In this document: positions 1 to 12,066 of the stretch, one piece after another | Layout of the letters: each line of letters starts with the position of its first letter | How positions within the stretch are numbered: the stretch's first letter is position 1 | Assembly: GCF_964340395.1 (NCBI RefSeq) | Contig: NC_135568.1 | Coordinates: 9,346,776-9,408,775 of the forward strand | Direction of reading: 5' to 3' | DNA: 62,000 nt | DNA from: Glandiceps talaboti | Lineage: Eukaryota; Hemichordata; Enteropneusta; Spengelidae | Notes under the pieces: generated by a model | Databases searched by the model: none | What the model was told of the DNA's origin: nothing | The model's input: only the letters and a program-made list of their open reading frames with translations | Position numbers and translations under genes: made by a program

Positions 1-54
1 GTTTGTATTCCAAGTCGGTTGGCGACGTTACCTTGAGGCCAGTAGCAGCAATAT
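1..54 (-). CDS. Gene B exon 6 (partial): start of domain 5
   Basis: Acceptor TTTTTTTCAG|AT, then DIAATGLKVTSPTDLEYK, running off the left edge. TSPT-[ND]-LEYK is the same opening as gene A domain 5. Confidence 0.75.
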
Positions 55-3000
55 CTGAAAAAAATAAAGCAAGGAATGACGAATCAATCTAGTCCAGACA
101 ACAAAAATCGTATAGAGTCTGTAATGTTTAAAATCTAACATCATAACCTATCTAGCTATTTTTTTAATTTATAAAATAAACATTGGACAGAAATTTGACT
201 CTGCAGAGTAGCATTGATACTAAGTTTTTTTTCACTTTAAATAAAAAGAGAAATACTTTTTTTTTAATTGACAGCGTTTGTTCTTGATATGACTGTTAGG
301 TTTGCAAATTGCGGTCTCTCTTCTTTATTGGAAGTCCCCTCCCAGTGAAGCCCTTTACTTGGAGGCCCACTCTACCATACTTTCCATTGATTTGATAAAT
401 GTCCCATCTATGCTGTCAGTCTTATTAATACATGTACTACATTGAGATACTTGGTCTCTCCCCTTCCCCTTCCCCTTGGCGCTATTTCTTAATTTGCTGA
501 ATGACCCTCCCTGCCAAGATTCCTCGTATTTTTACTGAATACCCTCCACCGCTTGCATTTTATTTCATTTTATGAATGTCTCTCCTTGTCTCTCCATTCC
601 CTGTTTTTGAATGACTAGCCCTTTGTTGATACCATTTCTTTTATGACTGACCCCCGCCATTTCCTTTCGTTTGATGAACGTTCCCTTCATTTTGCTATTC
701 CCTCTTCACTGTGATGAGTGACCTACCATTTCTTCGGTACCGCTCCACCAGCACCTCAGACCAATCACTACAGAAAACGCCCGTTATAGTGGTCTGAACT
801 AACACACCAATAATTCAAAAAAAATATAATTTATCCCTGCATCGATGGAGTTTTTCAATGATGGCTGGATAAGCTTAATGAATAAAAAGTGTAGATCAAC
901 CTTAAACATTATAAATATACCTAACTGAATAGAATACTAACCGATGAAACATTCCGTGTTGCCAGCTAGACCATCACCAGGCGGGAAAAACTGCAGACAA
1001 AAGTCATTGGTTTCGGGATTAGTTTCTTTATAGATGCTGTCTTCATGGACGGAGATTTCTACGCACAGATATATCAAATCCTTACATCTTGCCGCATGCA
1101 GATTTATTTTGGCTGGAGAAATTTGAATACTGATTTCCCCGTCTTTATCAATACCCTGTCGTAACTCGTTTTCATCTGCAAATTCTATATACAACACTTC
1201 TTTAGCATCCGCAGTCTCCAGATTACCACTATCAGACAGATAAACTTTCACATCAAAATTCTGTTTTGGGTCATCAGTCGACGGAAGGTCGCCAGGTCCT
1301 CTATTCGTCACCTGTATATCGATATTAGCATCGGTGGGTGTATCCAACGGGATTGGGTCCGCAGACGGCGTAACAACCATTCCTATTGGCTCGATATCTG
1401 TGGGAATGATCATGATACAAACAGGATTGTGTGTAAGTGACTAGTACTTTTCATCTGGTGGCTGGGGCATTTTGGATAACAAAAGTCTCAAACTTCTATA
1501 ATGTGATAACAAAAAAACCGATCAGTCATTTCAGACAGTTTCAAGTTGGGGGAAGAGGGCTAAGAAGTACATATTTTCTATTGAATTTTTTTGGTGATAG
1601 ACCCGATGCATCGCGTCTTAATCACTATGCCGACTGTTGTCCGTATCCTGGTCCGACCACTATGACAGCACGTTGAATGCGGTTTATTTGAACGGCACCA
1701 GAGTTCACTTTTGAAAGAAAAAAAAGTTTTTCGTAAATCATGCAAATTTCTGCCTCTGAAAGACTATATCGTAAGTTTGTTTGACAGTCCTTAGTTACTG
1801 GGCGAGTTTTTCGTAGCGTGGGACCCTAAAGCGCACGAGTTTGAAATGGATGATCGATTGTTGCGCTTGCCGGCAACTGTCAGCAACGGTATTGCAAATG
1901 TCGTTAAATTAATGTTCTGGCATAAATGCCTCAAAATATGTATGTACGTTAAACGACAATTTTTGTCGTTTGTGTAAGTGCGAGTAAGTTATACATTGCA
2001 TTTGCAACGTCGAAGTTGACTTACCTACATCCAAAATTGGACAACTTTTATTTCCAATGTTGTCTCCAAATTCTTGACACAAGATATTGTTATCGGGATG
2101 GGACTCTACATAAGGAGCTGTAGGGTCAGCCACTACTTTGAGACACACACTCTGGTACGCCAGACATCTTGTGGTGTCAGCTGGTAAGGTACACGTAGCA
2201 CTAATGGAACCGATGGCCAACTCGTTACCGTAACTTAAGCCATCTTTTAGATTTGTTGTCGCGGCAAGATCCACGGTGCAGACAACCTCGTCCGTTTTTT
2301 GATTGTAGTCATCTCTATGGTTTATGAGGTAAACCTCGAATCCATAATTATTAGGACCAGTCGAAGTCGAAGCGTCGATTTGTTGATCACCAACATTGAT
2401 CAGGACACCGTCGATAGCAATTGTATTGTCAACGCCGATATCATAGATGGTATTTTCCCAATCCTGTACCTCGAACGACTGCACTTGTAAATCTGTATGG
2501 GAAATATGGAGAAAGAACGTTGGGGAATTATGGACTCGGAGACAATTACAATGAATCTGTGGGTGCAAACAATGCAAATACTAGTACTGTGTTAGAATAC
2601 TACCGACCGATAGTCAAGTGCACAGCGCCCTCACGAAAGTCTGAAAGAAAATATGCAAATATGCAAATATGAAAACATGCAAAAAGCACTGTTGATGACT
2701 GTCAGTTTTGAACGTCAACCCCGGGCGTCAACCTCTTTCATCAGAGATTGTCTGCGAACAGTCGAAACGAGAAGTTATAATAAATATTAAAGGCTGGTTT
2801 TCTATACAACACGGATTTGATCTCAAAGTTCTTCTTCACTGTGGACGAATACTCACCTATGCCGTCGACGGGACATCCGTATTTTTCCCCCACTTTGCCG
2901 TCAGCCACAGTACCAAATTCTAAGCAAAAGTCGTTGTTTGTTGGGTCATAATCAACGTAGTTTTCCGATCCCTCGCCAATTTCTACACAGACATGGGTTA

Positions 3001-4790
3001 TCTGTTCGCACAAGTCATTCTCCGTTGGTATTGTGATATCCACTGAAAACGTTGGTGACAGCGTGGTACTTTCGTCAGGTGTGACGTCATCAGGATACTC
3101 GACAGTTATTCCGGTCTGTAATTCCTTGACTGCAGCCAACTCAAGTTGAGCATTGTCTGTTAGGTAAACCTTGGGAGCTAGAGGGGTCGTCAGAATTTTC
3201 CCGCCATTGTTTATGATGGTGGCTTCGAAAGTGACGGTCCCAGCTGTGCCGGCAAGATAGGTTATATCACTAGGTGCCGTAACTGTGGCTAAGGTAGTTT
3301 CAATATCTGGGAAAAAGTCAAAATCGACATTCGTTACACTGGAGTCACTAAGGCAAACAGTACACAATATACTAGTATCACATTTTGGTATTGCAGCAAG
3401 CCAAAACTTACACGGACTCGGATCCAGATTCAAGCTTTTGCTCAAGATTTAAACCCCTCGCTTTCAACACGAGAAAACTGCAGTGCCACTTCACTACGGA
3501 TATCGTATTTATTAAGTACAAAATCTTTTTTTATAACTTGAACAATTTTGTTTTGCAGACATATCTTTGACTGCCCGATGTAAAACACAATGTGTCGGTT
3601 GCAGCTCTGTGGATTTACTTGAAGTTGTTAGCAGTTATCGATAGAAGTGTAGTAAAGGCAGTAATAAGTGTGATTAGATTTTTGCTTTATGTTAGTCAAG
3701 GAAAAACGTTAAGATAAAAAGAGTATGTTATCTTAAAGAGCACCTTACCTATGTAACATTTGAATATTCCAATTTTGTCATCATCTGTTATTGGTAAGTT
3801 AAACTCCTTGCAGTGAAAATTATTTGTCAAATCTGGATCAGTCAAATTTGTACTTGGATCCAATTCAACATCAACACAGAAGTAGTTCACTTGTTCACAC
3901 GCCGTGGATGGAATTCTGATGTTTACACCATCGAGGGTGAAGCCACGAGTATGGTCCTTGGCGACTGCTTTTCGCAAGTCACCCGCTACCAATGATCCAG
4001 AGTCCAAATAACCTAGGTCCTGAGACACAGCATCGGCAGCACGGTTGACAGAGTCCGATAAGTAGGCGTGTATTTTGAAATTAACATCTGCTCCATCTGT
4101 AGCTTCTGCAATATCAGATGGCCCATTGTTCTTGAAGTTGATTACTGGTATAAGTCCACTGTCTTCATCCAATGGTATGATATCTCTCACAGAATTGACA
4201 ATTACATACATCATTTCAAGATCTGAAATGACCATCAAAAAGAGTTTAAGTCGAGCGTTTGTCACAAATAGATAACTTCATAATATACCATTAACAATCT
4301 GATAAACCCCAAAACAGACACACGTATGTACGTATGTACGTATGTATGTATGTATGTATGTATGTATGTATGTATGTATGTACGTATGTATGTATGTATG
4401 TACGTACGTACGTACGTACGTACGTACGTATGTATGTATGTATGTATGTATGTATGTATGTATGTATGTATGTACGTACGTACGTACGTACGTACGTATG
4501 TATGTATGTATGTATGTACGTACGTACGTACGTACGTACGTACGTACGTATGTATGTATGTGTGTGTGTATGTACGTACGTATGTATGTATGTATGTACG
4601 TACACATACACACACACGTACATATACACGTACATACACAGACATCATACATACATACAAACACCCAACTCTAGCACCCCCTCTTACATATTTGTAAATA
4701 CCTACCTGCTTCTACGGCCTTACATACATGTATGTCATGACCTACAAAGAGTAAAAACGCCAACGCTAACAGTCTTCGAACTCCCTCCAT
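1..4790 (-). CDS. Gene B (partial): paralog of gene A, signal peptide plus repeated Cys-rich CARDB/Ig-like domains
   Basis: Exons read by eye: 4790-4706 (signal peptide), 4222-3749, 3306-2857, 2492-2025, 1397-942 and 54 to beyond the left edge. All complete domain exons are multiples of three (474, 450, 468, 456 nt) with phase-1 junctions. Domains 1 to 5 are in the same order as in gene A, and each is most like the same-numbered domain of A, so the whole multi-domain gene was duplicated rather than single exons being amplified. Expected to be secreted or membrane-bound; the C-terminal half, and hence any transmembrane segment, is outside the window. The ATG directly follows an acceptor (CTCTATCTTACAG), as in gene A, so a 5' UTR exon is expected upstream. 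Function unknown. Confidence 0.85.
942..1397 (-). CDS. Gene B exon 5: domain 4
   Basis: Acceptor ATTCCCACAG|AT, donor ATCG|GTTAGT (a weaker, non-GTRAG donor). [63 protein letters not shown]. Counterpart of gene A domain 4. Confidence 0.85.
2025..2492 (-). CDS. Gene B exon 4: domain 3 (extra Cys pair)
   Basis: Acceptor CATACAG|AT, donor GTAG|GTAAGT. DLQVQSFEVQDWENTIYDIG, YGFEVYL, CTVDLA, ATCTLPAD, CLAYQSVC, DNNILC, KSCPILDVG. Carries the same two additional cysteines as gene A domain 3. Confidence 0.85.
2857..3306 (-). CDS. Gene B exon 3: domain 2
   Basis: Acceptor TTTTTCCCAG|AT, donor ATAG|GTGAGT. DIETTLATVTAPSDITY, NNGGKILTTPLAPKVYLTD, CEQITHVC, TNNDFC, YGCPVDGIG. Counterpart of gene A domain 2. 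Confidence 0.85.
3749..4222 (-). CDS. Gene B exon 2: domain 1
   Basis: Acceptor ATTTCAG|AT, donor ATAG|GTAAGG. DLEMMYVIVNSVRDIIPLD, FKNNGPSDI, AYLSDS, CEQVNYFC, TNNFHC, FKCYIG. Shares the NS-x-x-DIIPLD opening and the NNGP-[ST]-DIA motif with gene A domain 1. Confidence 0.85.
4323..4617. repeat. Alternating (TATG)n and (TACG)n blocks in gene B intron 1
   Basis: About 295 bp of pure TRYG tetramers in discrete runs of TATG and TACG, with a short TGTGTGTG interruption near 4560. Fills more than half of the 483-bp intron between the signal-peptide exon and domain 1. Confidence 0.95.
4706..4790 (-). CDS. Gene B exon 1: signal peptide
   Basis: Encodes MEGVRRLLALAFLLFVGHDI then HVCKAVEA: Arg-containing n-region, LLALAFLLFV core and a plausible cleavage site after CKA or VEA. 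Donor GCAG|GTAGGT, phase 1. Confidence 0.8.
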
Positions 4791-5195
4791 ACTGTAAGAT
4801 AGAGAAAAGGAAATTTAACATTTTTGTATTAAAGGCAGGTTTATCATATCAGTGGTGTCAGTTGTGAGCACGCTATTACTTACAAGGGTAACAAGTGTCA
4901 CATATGTAAAGGTTCAAAAGTGTTCACAGTTTTGCATGTTCTTGTCTTCCAAAGATATATGACAGGCATTCATTGTCTCTCTATTGTGTGTTTTTTCAGT
5001 GTCAATTTTATCACATATCACTTGGTTTCAGGTGTATATATTCAATAGTTTATCCTATCCTTCAGGTGTATAAATTTAATCGTGTATACCGCCTCCTTGA
5101 TTACGTCATTCCACTGACTACAAAGTAACTTCAGTTTGTTTTCTCTTACTGTGGCTATTTGCTATTCTTTCAAGCTATTTTCAACATGTCTATCT

Positions 5196-5196
5196 A

Positions 5197-5230
<34 letters not shown>

Positions 5231-5234
5231 AGTC

Positions 5235-5289
<55 letters not shown>

Positions 5290-5326
5290 ATGTATGTATG
5301 TATGTATGTATGTATGTATGTATGGA
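5196..5326. repeat. Composite tetranucleotide array (TGTC)n (TGCG)n (TATG)n
   Basis: Three neighbouring tetramer blocks that change by single substitutions, about 130 bp in all. Open frames across it (Cys-Leu-Ser-Val and Arg-Ala-Cys-Val repeats) are artefacts. Confidence 0.95.
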
Positions 5327-7245
5327 ACAAATTAATGGATGGGGTTATATAATATTTATATGTAAACAAGTACCCTACAAAAATGGATGACGACAAATTA
5401 TTTTTTCTCACAAGTATTCAACAATTATGAATTGTTTGAGTCTCGTGACGTGTACCTAAATACGTCACAATTCTATAGAGTACCTATCGTTACTGCGCCC
5501 CCAAACACGGTGAACGGTCTCCTTTTTCATATAAGTATGGAAATTCACATATTGTGTATAGATACCTTACCTTGACCGACCTGGATAGCTATTTACCTAA
5601 ATCCTAGGAAGTCGATCCCAAGAATGTCAGTGACACTATGGATCACATATATATATTTGGGTGAACTCTACTTTGAACAACAACTTTGTAAATGTTTCAT
5701 TGCCTCCACCAAACATAACTTTTTTTCGACTTTGAATCTCTTGGACACCAAAAAGAGACACCTATACAGCAGTGACCTTATATCGTGACATTACGAAGAC
5801 TCTTTGTACTGCATGGGTGACCCAGCCTACGCCCTCGTTCCATGACCTCAATTAGAATGTACGTCAATTCATACATACATACATTGTTGGTAAGGTGGAG
5901 CAACTTTCATTGATAACTATGGACTCATTTTGGTGAGAGACGTCAGCCGATATATACTTAAGCGTCACGCCCTTATTTGAGAACTGTATACAGTGTACAT
6001 TAAATATACAATTGATTCTAAAAGAGGTGGTTGAATTCTGCAGGAGTGGTTGGACAACAACTTGAAGACTACACCTTTGCGGTTACTGTCGTTCAGAAAA
6101 ATGCAGGCGTATTGAAGGTTTCGAGTAGGGCATAATAACGTCTGTGATAACTCGATTTTTTGTGAACGAATTAAAAACATAGATTATGGGTGGGTACGCC
6201 CGGGCCTAGGTGTGGTACAAAATCAAGTCTTTGCTATAGATAATCAGGTCAAGCTCAGTGGATTAAAAGAGAAACATATCCACCATGTTAAGGGGGATCA
6301 CGAGAAGTGTCGGTTGCTTGTTTGTGTTGCCTTCACCTCATTCGCATTTCTGTTTCACCACGCACGTTACTATTTAGAGCTTCGGGTCGTGCTTGACCGA
6401 TCTCGTTCTGTGAAGAAGTCCTCGTTGCAGAGTGGCACGGCACCACAGTCGATTTGTTTGCATACATAAAAGAAACCAAGGCTGTAGCACCTCTTATTCA
6501 CAACGAAGACGTCTTTTGTTTGTCGATGACCTCAAATGGCCTTGGCACACCGACTAATTGTGAGATATATACAGCTTCACAATACCCGTGTGTTACACCC
6601 TACATTCTTTGTGGGAATATACTGTACTCCTTTCATAATAAAAAAATGTGAAATATGAAAAGATATTTGTGAAGTTTTTTGAGACCCAATTTGTCAATTC
6701 TAATTTATGAAATCTTATTTTGGGCGTTGTGGACAACCAGGAAAGTATTTTGTTCACACGTTTCTATCACACCGTCTACTATTCATAATGCATAACATTA
6801 CTGCCAAATAAGGCACGAATGACCTTTGACACCATTTTGTTGACCGGGCAGAAGGACTGCTAAACCTTGAATTACCCTTGTTTAGGGTGTCAGAGACCTT
6901 CAGAGTTACCGAGATCCGAAATAAGTCATTCATTTTGGTATAGTTGTTCTCAAAGTTCGCTCAAACTAAATGGTTGCATTTTCGTTCACCCGTACATACA
7001 ACTTACCAAACTTTGAATTTATATATGCAGAATTTGTTCGCAGACGTTGATTAAGTGAAATTATACAAAATAAATGAATGCAACTATGGTATAGACACTA
7101 ATGTGAGGTCATGTGCTCTTTAGTCACCGGACCATAGACGTTGAAGAGAGAATGTCTGTGGTCAAACCAGACAAAATCCACTAATCCCGTTTATCTAGTA
7201 ACCATTTATCATTAGTATACTGTATCTGATATATGTATATTTCTG

Positions 7246-7380
<135 letters not shown>

Positions 7381-8673
7381 GTTTCATGTCATATATAATT
7401 TCACAGAGTCGATTGGGCATGGTGATGTATTAATTTTGTCTTTCTCAGTTGTTAATTGTATTTGGGATATCAAACAACTCTTCTACTGTTATTGTGCCGC
7501 TACTACAGATTACCATGACAACACTCTTGACGATGATATTGTCTCTATATTGAGATAATGGATACATGTCTGTATGCCAGCTCACTGCAGAGAGAGTCAA
7601 AGTGTTCCATTGTGCGAGAGTTGCTTTATGTGTAACGTACACCGAAACTTTCGGGTTGGGGTGGAAACCTTTTCAATTTTTTTTAATGGCGGTCACATAT
7701 AAAACGTTTTAGGGTGGGGTCAATCTTGTTCAAGGAGATTCACGTTATGGAGTACAGTGATATGACAGTGTTGTACGTATATTATCCCGTTGACTAGATA
7801 TGTGCGAAAGCATAAAAAAGAAATACCTATCCCATCACATTTTTTATGTCTGCTTCTATTTACGATCTGGTACGTTGACATAGTTATGTCTTGTACCTGG
7901 CCTGTTTCATTACTATACCAACTTTCACTAAGGCCAAACGAGGTCAGCTTTGAGTAACTGAATGAAAGAGTACAGGCTGTGATTACAAAATGAATACACG
8001 TGCACATTTAACCGAATATCTGGTAGAAAATTGGATAGATACCCTGACTAGCAACAACCAAACGCCTTAGTCCAAATAATTGTCACTTATTTCTGGCCTC
8101 ACATTCGGATTCCTTTAACTCAAATAATGCTGGTGCGTTGATAATAACATAATATCAAATACGTAGATATTTAGATGAGAAAATGTCTATGTTTTGAAGT
8201 GTACTGCAGTCTATTAAAGTATGTTCCTACAAGTGCTTCGCTATGTTGCCCTAGAATATCCTAGGTAGTCTTGGTCACGTGAGACTGTCTACAATCTGCC
8301 TTCACTTTCTTAGTTGTACTTGCTCTGGTAATTACTAACGGACAAATCAAACTCTACTACAAGCTAATCAGTCACTCACCTGGTTGTGGACCCGATTGGT
8401 AACGGTAACCCTCAGAAATCGTCCTCCGATCTAATCTTGTCTTTATCGTCCGTGGAAACCCTCAGTGGTTAAGGCATACAGTACTGTCACTTCGGAGTTG
8501 ACCAAGGCTAAATATTCATATATTCAAGCAGGTGAACCTAGGTGGATTAGTACCGCCACAGGGGCCGGGTGGGTATTAATAGCCAATGAAAATGTGGGTG
8601 TGACTTTTGTAATGAGTTCCTAAGGTAACACAACCGTGACAGAAAGTCAGTAAGTGATACTAGTAAACCAATG

Positions 8674-8699
8674 AGTCTTTAGCTCAGTTGGGAGAGCGA
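8674..8699 (+). pseudogene. tRNA-like 5' fragment (A-box region)
   Basis: GTCTTTAGCTCAGTTGGGAG followed by AGCG is the acceptor/D-arm half of a tRNA, including the TAGCTCAGTTGG internal promoter box. No anticodon stem or GGTTCGAATCC B-box follows in the next 60 bases. It is either a truncated tRNA pseudogene or the head of a decayed tRNA-derived SINE. Confidence 0.5.
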
Positions 8700-9072
8700 T
8701 CTGAATTTTGAAATGAAAAAAGTGAGCCGAAATGGTAGCTGTTTAAATGAATGGAATCGTCTGTTATATTTCAGCATAATAAAAACTCTCGTCATCAGAC
8801 AAGTTTTCAAAACCAAATGGCACTGTTTTCTAGTGCGCCTGCTCTATTCTTCTACGCCCAACTTGAGGCCAACAATAACAATGCGCTGCAATCTAAGTTT
8901 GTTGTTTATGGTATAATATGTAAAACAGGGTGGTGCTATGAATCATACAGGTGATATGTCATCTGTTCTTATTTCAGACAAATAGAGAAACTTACAAAAT
9001 GAATCAATGGCTTTAATGTAAATGTGAACAATGAAAGAAATCACTACAGTCATAAATGTCGTCGTCGTGGCG

Positions 9073-9261
9073 ACATCACCATCATCATCATCGTCATCAT
9101 CATCATCGTCGTCGTCGTCGTCGTTGTCGTCGTCGTCGCCACCACCACCACCACCACCACCACCACCACCACCACCACCACTAGCACCACCACCACCACC
9201 GTACAACAGCAGCAGCAGCAAGAACAATAACAACACTACTACTACCACCACCACCACCACC

Positions 9262-9316
<55 letters not shown>

Positions 9317-9330
9317 CTACCACCACCACC

Positions 9331-9361
<31 letters not shown>

Positions 9362-9366
9362 CTACT

Positions 9367-9397
<31 letters not shown>

Positions 9398-9414
9398 CTA
9401 CTACCACCACCACC

Positions 9415-9446
<32 letters not shown>

Positions 9447-9452
9447 CAACAC
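9073..9452. repeat. Composite trinucleotide array (ATC/GTC/ACC/AAC/ACT)
   Basis: About 380 bp of triplets changing from ATC and GTC to ACC and then alternating AAC, ACT and ACC blocks. It makes long Ser, Pro, Thr and Asn (or Val, Leu, Gly) open frames on both strands, none of which looks like a gene. Confidence 0.9.
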
Positions 9453-9651
9453 CAACGATGGCAGTAGTGCCCCTATCATAGACGTAGTATACACTAAAAA
9501 AAATAATAATGGTAACTATATAAATATGGATATGTACCTCGAACATTACAACAGAATGAGTTATGATATCACTCACTTCATTTTTAATATCTGTCGATAT
9601 TCGTGGGTTTATGCTCTACTTCGGCCAAGGCAATATTTGAAAAAAAAATGT

Positions 9652-9737
9652 AAGCTCATTGAACATGGGGTTAAAAATGTAAGCTCATTGAACACAGGGT
9701 TATATAGTCTTTGAACACGGGGTTATATAGTCTTCCA
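9652..9737. repeat. Short tandem repeat, about 28 to 33 bp unit, three copies
   Basis: The phrase CTCATTGAACATGGGGTTA and its variants (TTGAACACAGGGTTATATAG, TTGAACACGGGGTTATATAG) recur three times. Confidence 0.7.
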
Positions 9738-9881
9738 AATGCTCCAAGGCCAATTCGATTCAGGGAACAAATGGTATTTTTCCAAAGAACACTAGGGGGC
9801 GACAGGCTCAATAATTCACTCTTTACCGGTTTGTATTCAACACACTGTAGAGTACCATGATTTGTGTATCTCCATCTCTGT

Positions 9882-9916
9882 CTGTCTGTATGTCTGTCTG
9901 TCTGTCTGTCTGTCTG
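9882..9916. repeat. Short (TGTC)n microsatellite
   Basis: About eight TCTG units with one TATG variant. Confidence 0.85.
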
Positions 9917-10207
9917 CAACAGAAACATTCTGCTGTGTGTATTTTGTACTATTTAAACTACAATGTCACTGAGAATGCGACAGTAAACGTAGCCATTCTA
10001 ACTACATCCGAATAGTTTTCATACGCAACTTACAAAATACACAATGTAATTTTTTCAATTATTAAATTCTATGTAAAACCGTTTGGTTTTAATACTAGTG
10101 ATTGCATAGGTATACAAACGATAATAAACATTTCGTAAATATTGATCAAATGATTAAACAGCAATATAAGAAACAAACTAATTCTATAACATATCATGTA
10201 TGAAGGG

Positions 10208-10213
10208 TTTATT
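10208..10213 (-). terminator. Possible poly(A) signal of gene A
   Basis: TTTATT on the plus strand is AATAAA on the gene strand, about 1.4 kb past the stop codon. If used, the 3' UTR would include the interspersed repeat at 10368-10690. Only the hexamer supports it. Confidence 0.25.
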
Positions 10214-10367
10214 TTGTACATACATAATCAATAGAAAGTACTGAAACATGACAAAGAAAGATCAAAGAAGAACAAAAAGCTATTCTTTTCTTAAGAAATG
10301 AATGCTAATTAACTGACTGAAAAAATTGACAGTACTATACTTGGGCCTAAAGAAATTTTTGAAAAAA

Positions 10368-10690
10368 AATTTTGGTTCACTGCCGACCCTAAACTTTGGT
10401 GGCTTTTTTTTTTTTTTTTACATATTCGAGATAAAAATCGCGAAAATTGTGTAGTCTCGCCAGAAATAGTGGAATGATGTGGAAACCGACATCAACTTAA
10501 AAAGACAATATAAACTGTTCTTCCAATCTGTAATGGCGGTATATCTGATGGGAAGAGACCAATAACACAGAGACCATATGGAAAACAACGGGAAACATAA
10601 CTACCAGAACTAGACACCCAAACATGAAAAAAAACCAGAATCTAACCCCCACCTGTTCTAAAATTGAGCGTAATCGGAACAACACAATTT
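10368..10690 (+). repeat. Interspersed repeat family R1, copy 1
   Basis: Shares with 27679-28010 and 55795-56245: TGCCGACCCTAAACTTTGGT, ATTCGAGA-x-AAAATCGC, GTAGTCTCGCCAGAAATAGT, GACATCAACTTAAAAAGACA, CTTCCAATCTGTAATGGCGG, CCAATAACACAGAGACCATA and a TTCTAAAATTGAGCGTA end. Not coding in any frame. Lies in the possible 3' UTR of gene A. Confidence 0.85.
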
Positions 10691-11612
10691 TTAAAATCAG
10701 GTCTTACATTAAATTACATCGTAAGTTTCCTTGTAATTGACACTAATTGCTTACCCATGACGAATCGTGGACTAAGAATCTTACAAAAATTTGGTAATTA
10801 CAAATTAATCTTACATATAATACTTTTCCCCAAAAAAATGTTTAGCATATTCGATGTTCTTATATGCCACACTAATTATACATCAATACATATTTTTCTG
10901 AAATCTAAAATCTAAATAAACACCTGCTTACATTAAAATACATTACCGGTGGCTACGCAGTGCTATACACTGTCAACTTGAACGTGGCGCCATTTGGTGC
11001 ATGATAGCATGATTTGACACATGTGGTTTTATGTAATGTTATCACTGCGTATTTCCATAATCAATACAGCCATACTCATCGATGCACATCGGTATGCTAC
11101 AAAGCGAAGATCAACTCTGAACCAGTTTTCGTCAAATGTAACCATCTAGTAAGCTTGCATAGTTAATTATTCAAATCAATAATCAATATGCAAAACCTAA
11201 CAAATACACGACAAGCTATACACTAGCATCTATTTACATATATCAAGCAGGTATGAAAATTATAGGTAATGCAAAGTATTCGTAAGTATGCAAAAATGCA
11301 CACATATACAAGAATAAGACGGCGACAACGTCACTTGCCTATACATGGAAGAAACAGAATCACAAGATGACCTGATTTGCATAATTTTCTCACTTCAGTA
11401 CACTCTGTCTATGATTACGAAACAGACAGAAAAGTATACAAAAATGGAAGTTTGAGAAATTTAGAAAGATGGGTGACGTGTTTTAAAATTCAAAAACAAG
11501 AAACAAGAGAAACATAACTAATCTCTTCTGCAGACTCTGCAATATAATGTTGGCAGAGCCTCTGATCTTCGAATACGTCTCTGCTAGTATGGCTTGTACA
11601 ATGCTATTCATC

Positions 11613-11637
11613 TTAGGCCACGTATTTGGGTCGCTTT
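11613..11637 (-). CDS. Gene A exon 10: short cytoplasmic tail and stop
   Basis: After a TTTTGTTTTCTAG acceptor the phase-2 frame reads KKRPKYVA and then TAA at 11615-11613. The joint with exon 9 keeps the whole CDS divisible by three. The tail is short enough that a different last exon cannot be excluded. Confidence 0.6.
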
Positions 11638-11849
11638 CTAGAAAACAAAATAACACGCATATCCATGGTTTAATATGCCTTTATTGGCCTTATACGAAAG
11701 AGATTGTGTTATCAAAGACTGCCACATTTTGGTTTATTGGCACATAAAACTTATTATTGACTGACAAACCGATCATAAAGTTCAGTATTGATATAATAAT
11801 ACATGTATTATCTGAGTGTGGGTGTGAGGTTTGCATGTGTTTGTTTGTT

Positions 11850-11936
<87 letters not shown>

Positions 11937-11987
11937 GTCTGTCTGTCAGTCAGTCAGTCAGTCTGTCTGTCTCTGCCCGTCCGTGCA

Positions 11988-12066
<79 letters not shown>

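Noticed and set aside
4262-4867. Six overlapping Tyr-Val-Cys-Met or Tyr-Ile-His-Thr frames
   Set aside because: All come from the TATG/TACG array inside gene B intron 1.
8943-9576. Val/Gly/Leu-rich minus-strand frames
   Set aside because: Complement of the same triplet array; not membrane proteins.
9031-9714. 227-codon Ser/Pro/Thr/Asn-rich open frame
   Set aside because: It is a read-through of a triplet microsatellite. Both strands are equally open and the non-repeat ends have no motif.
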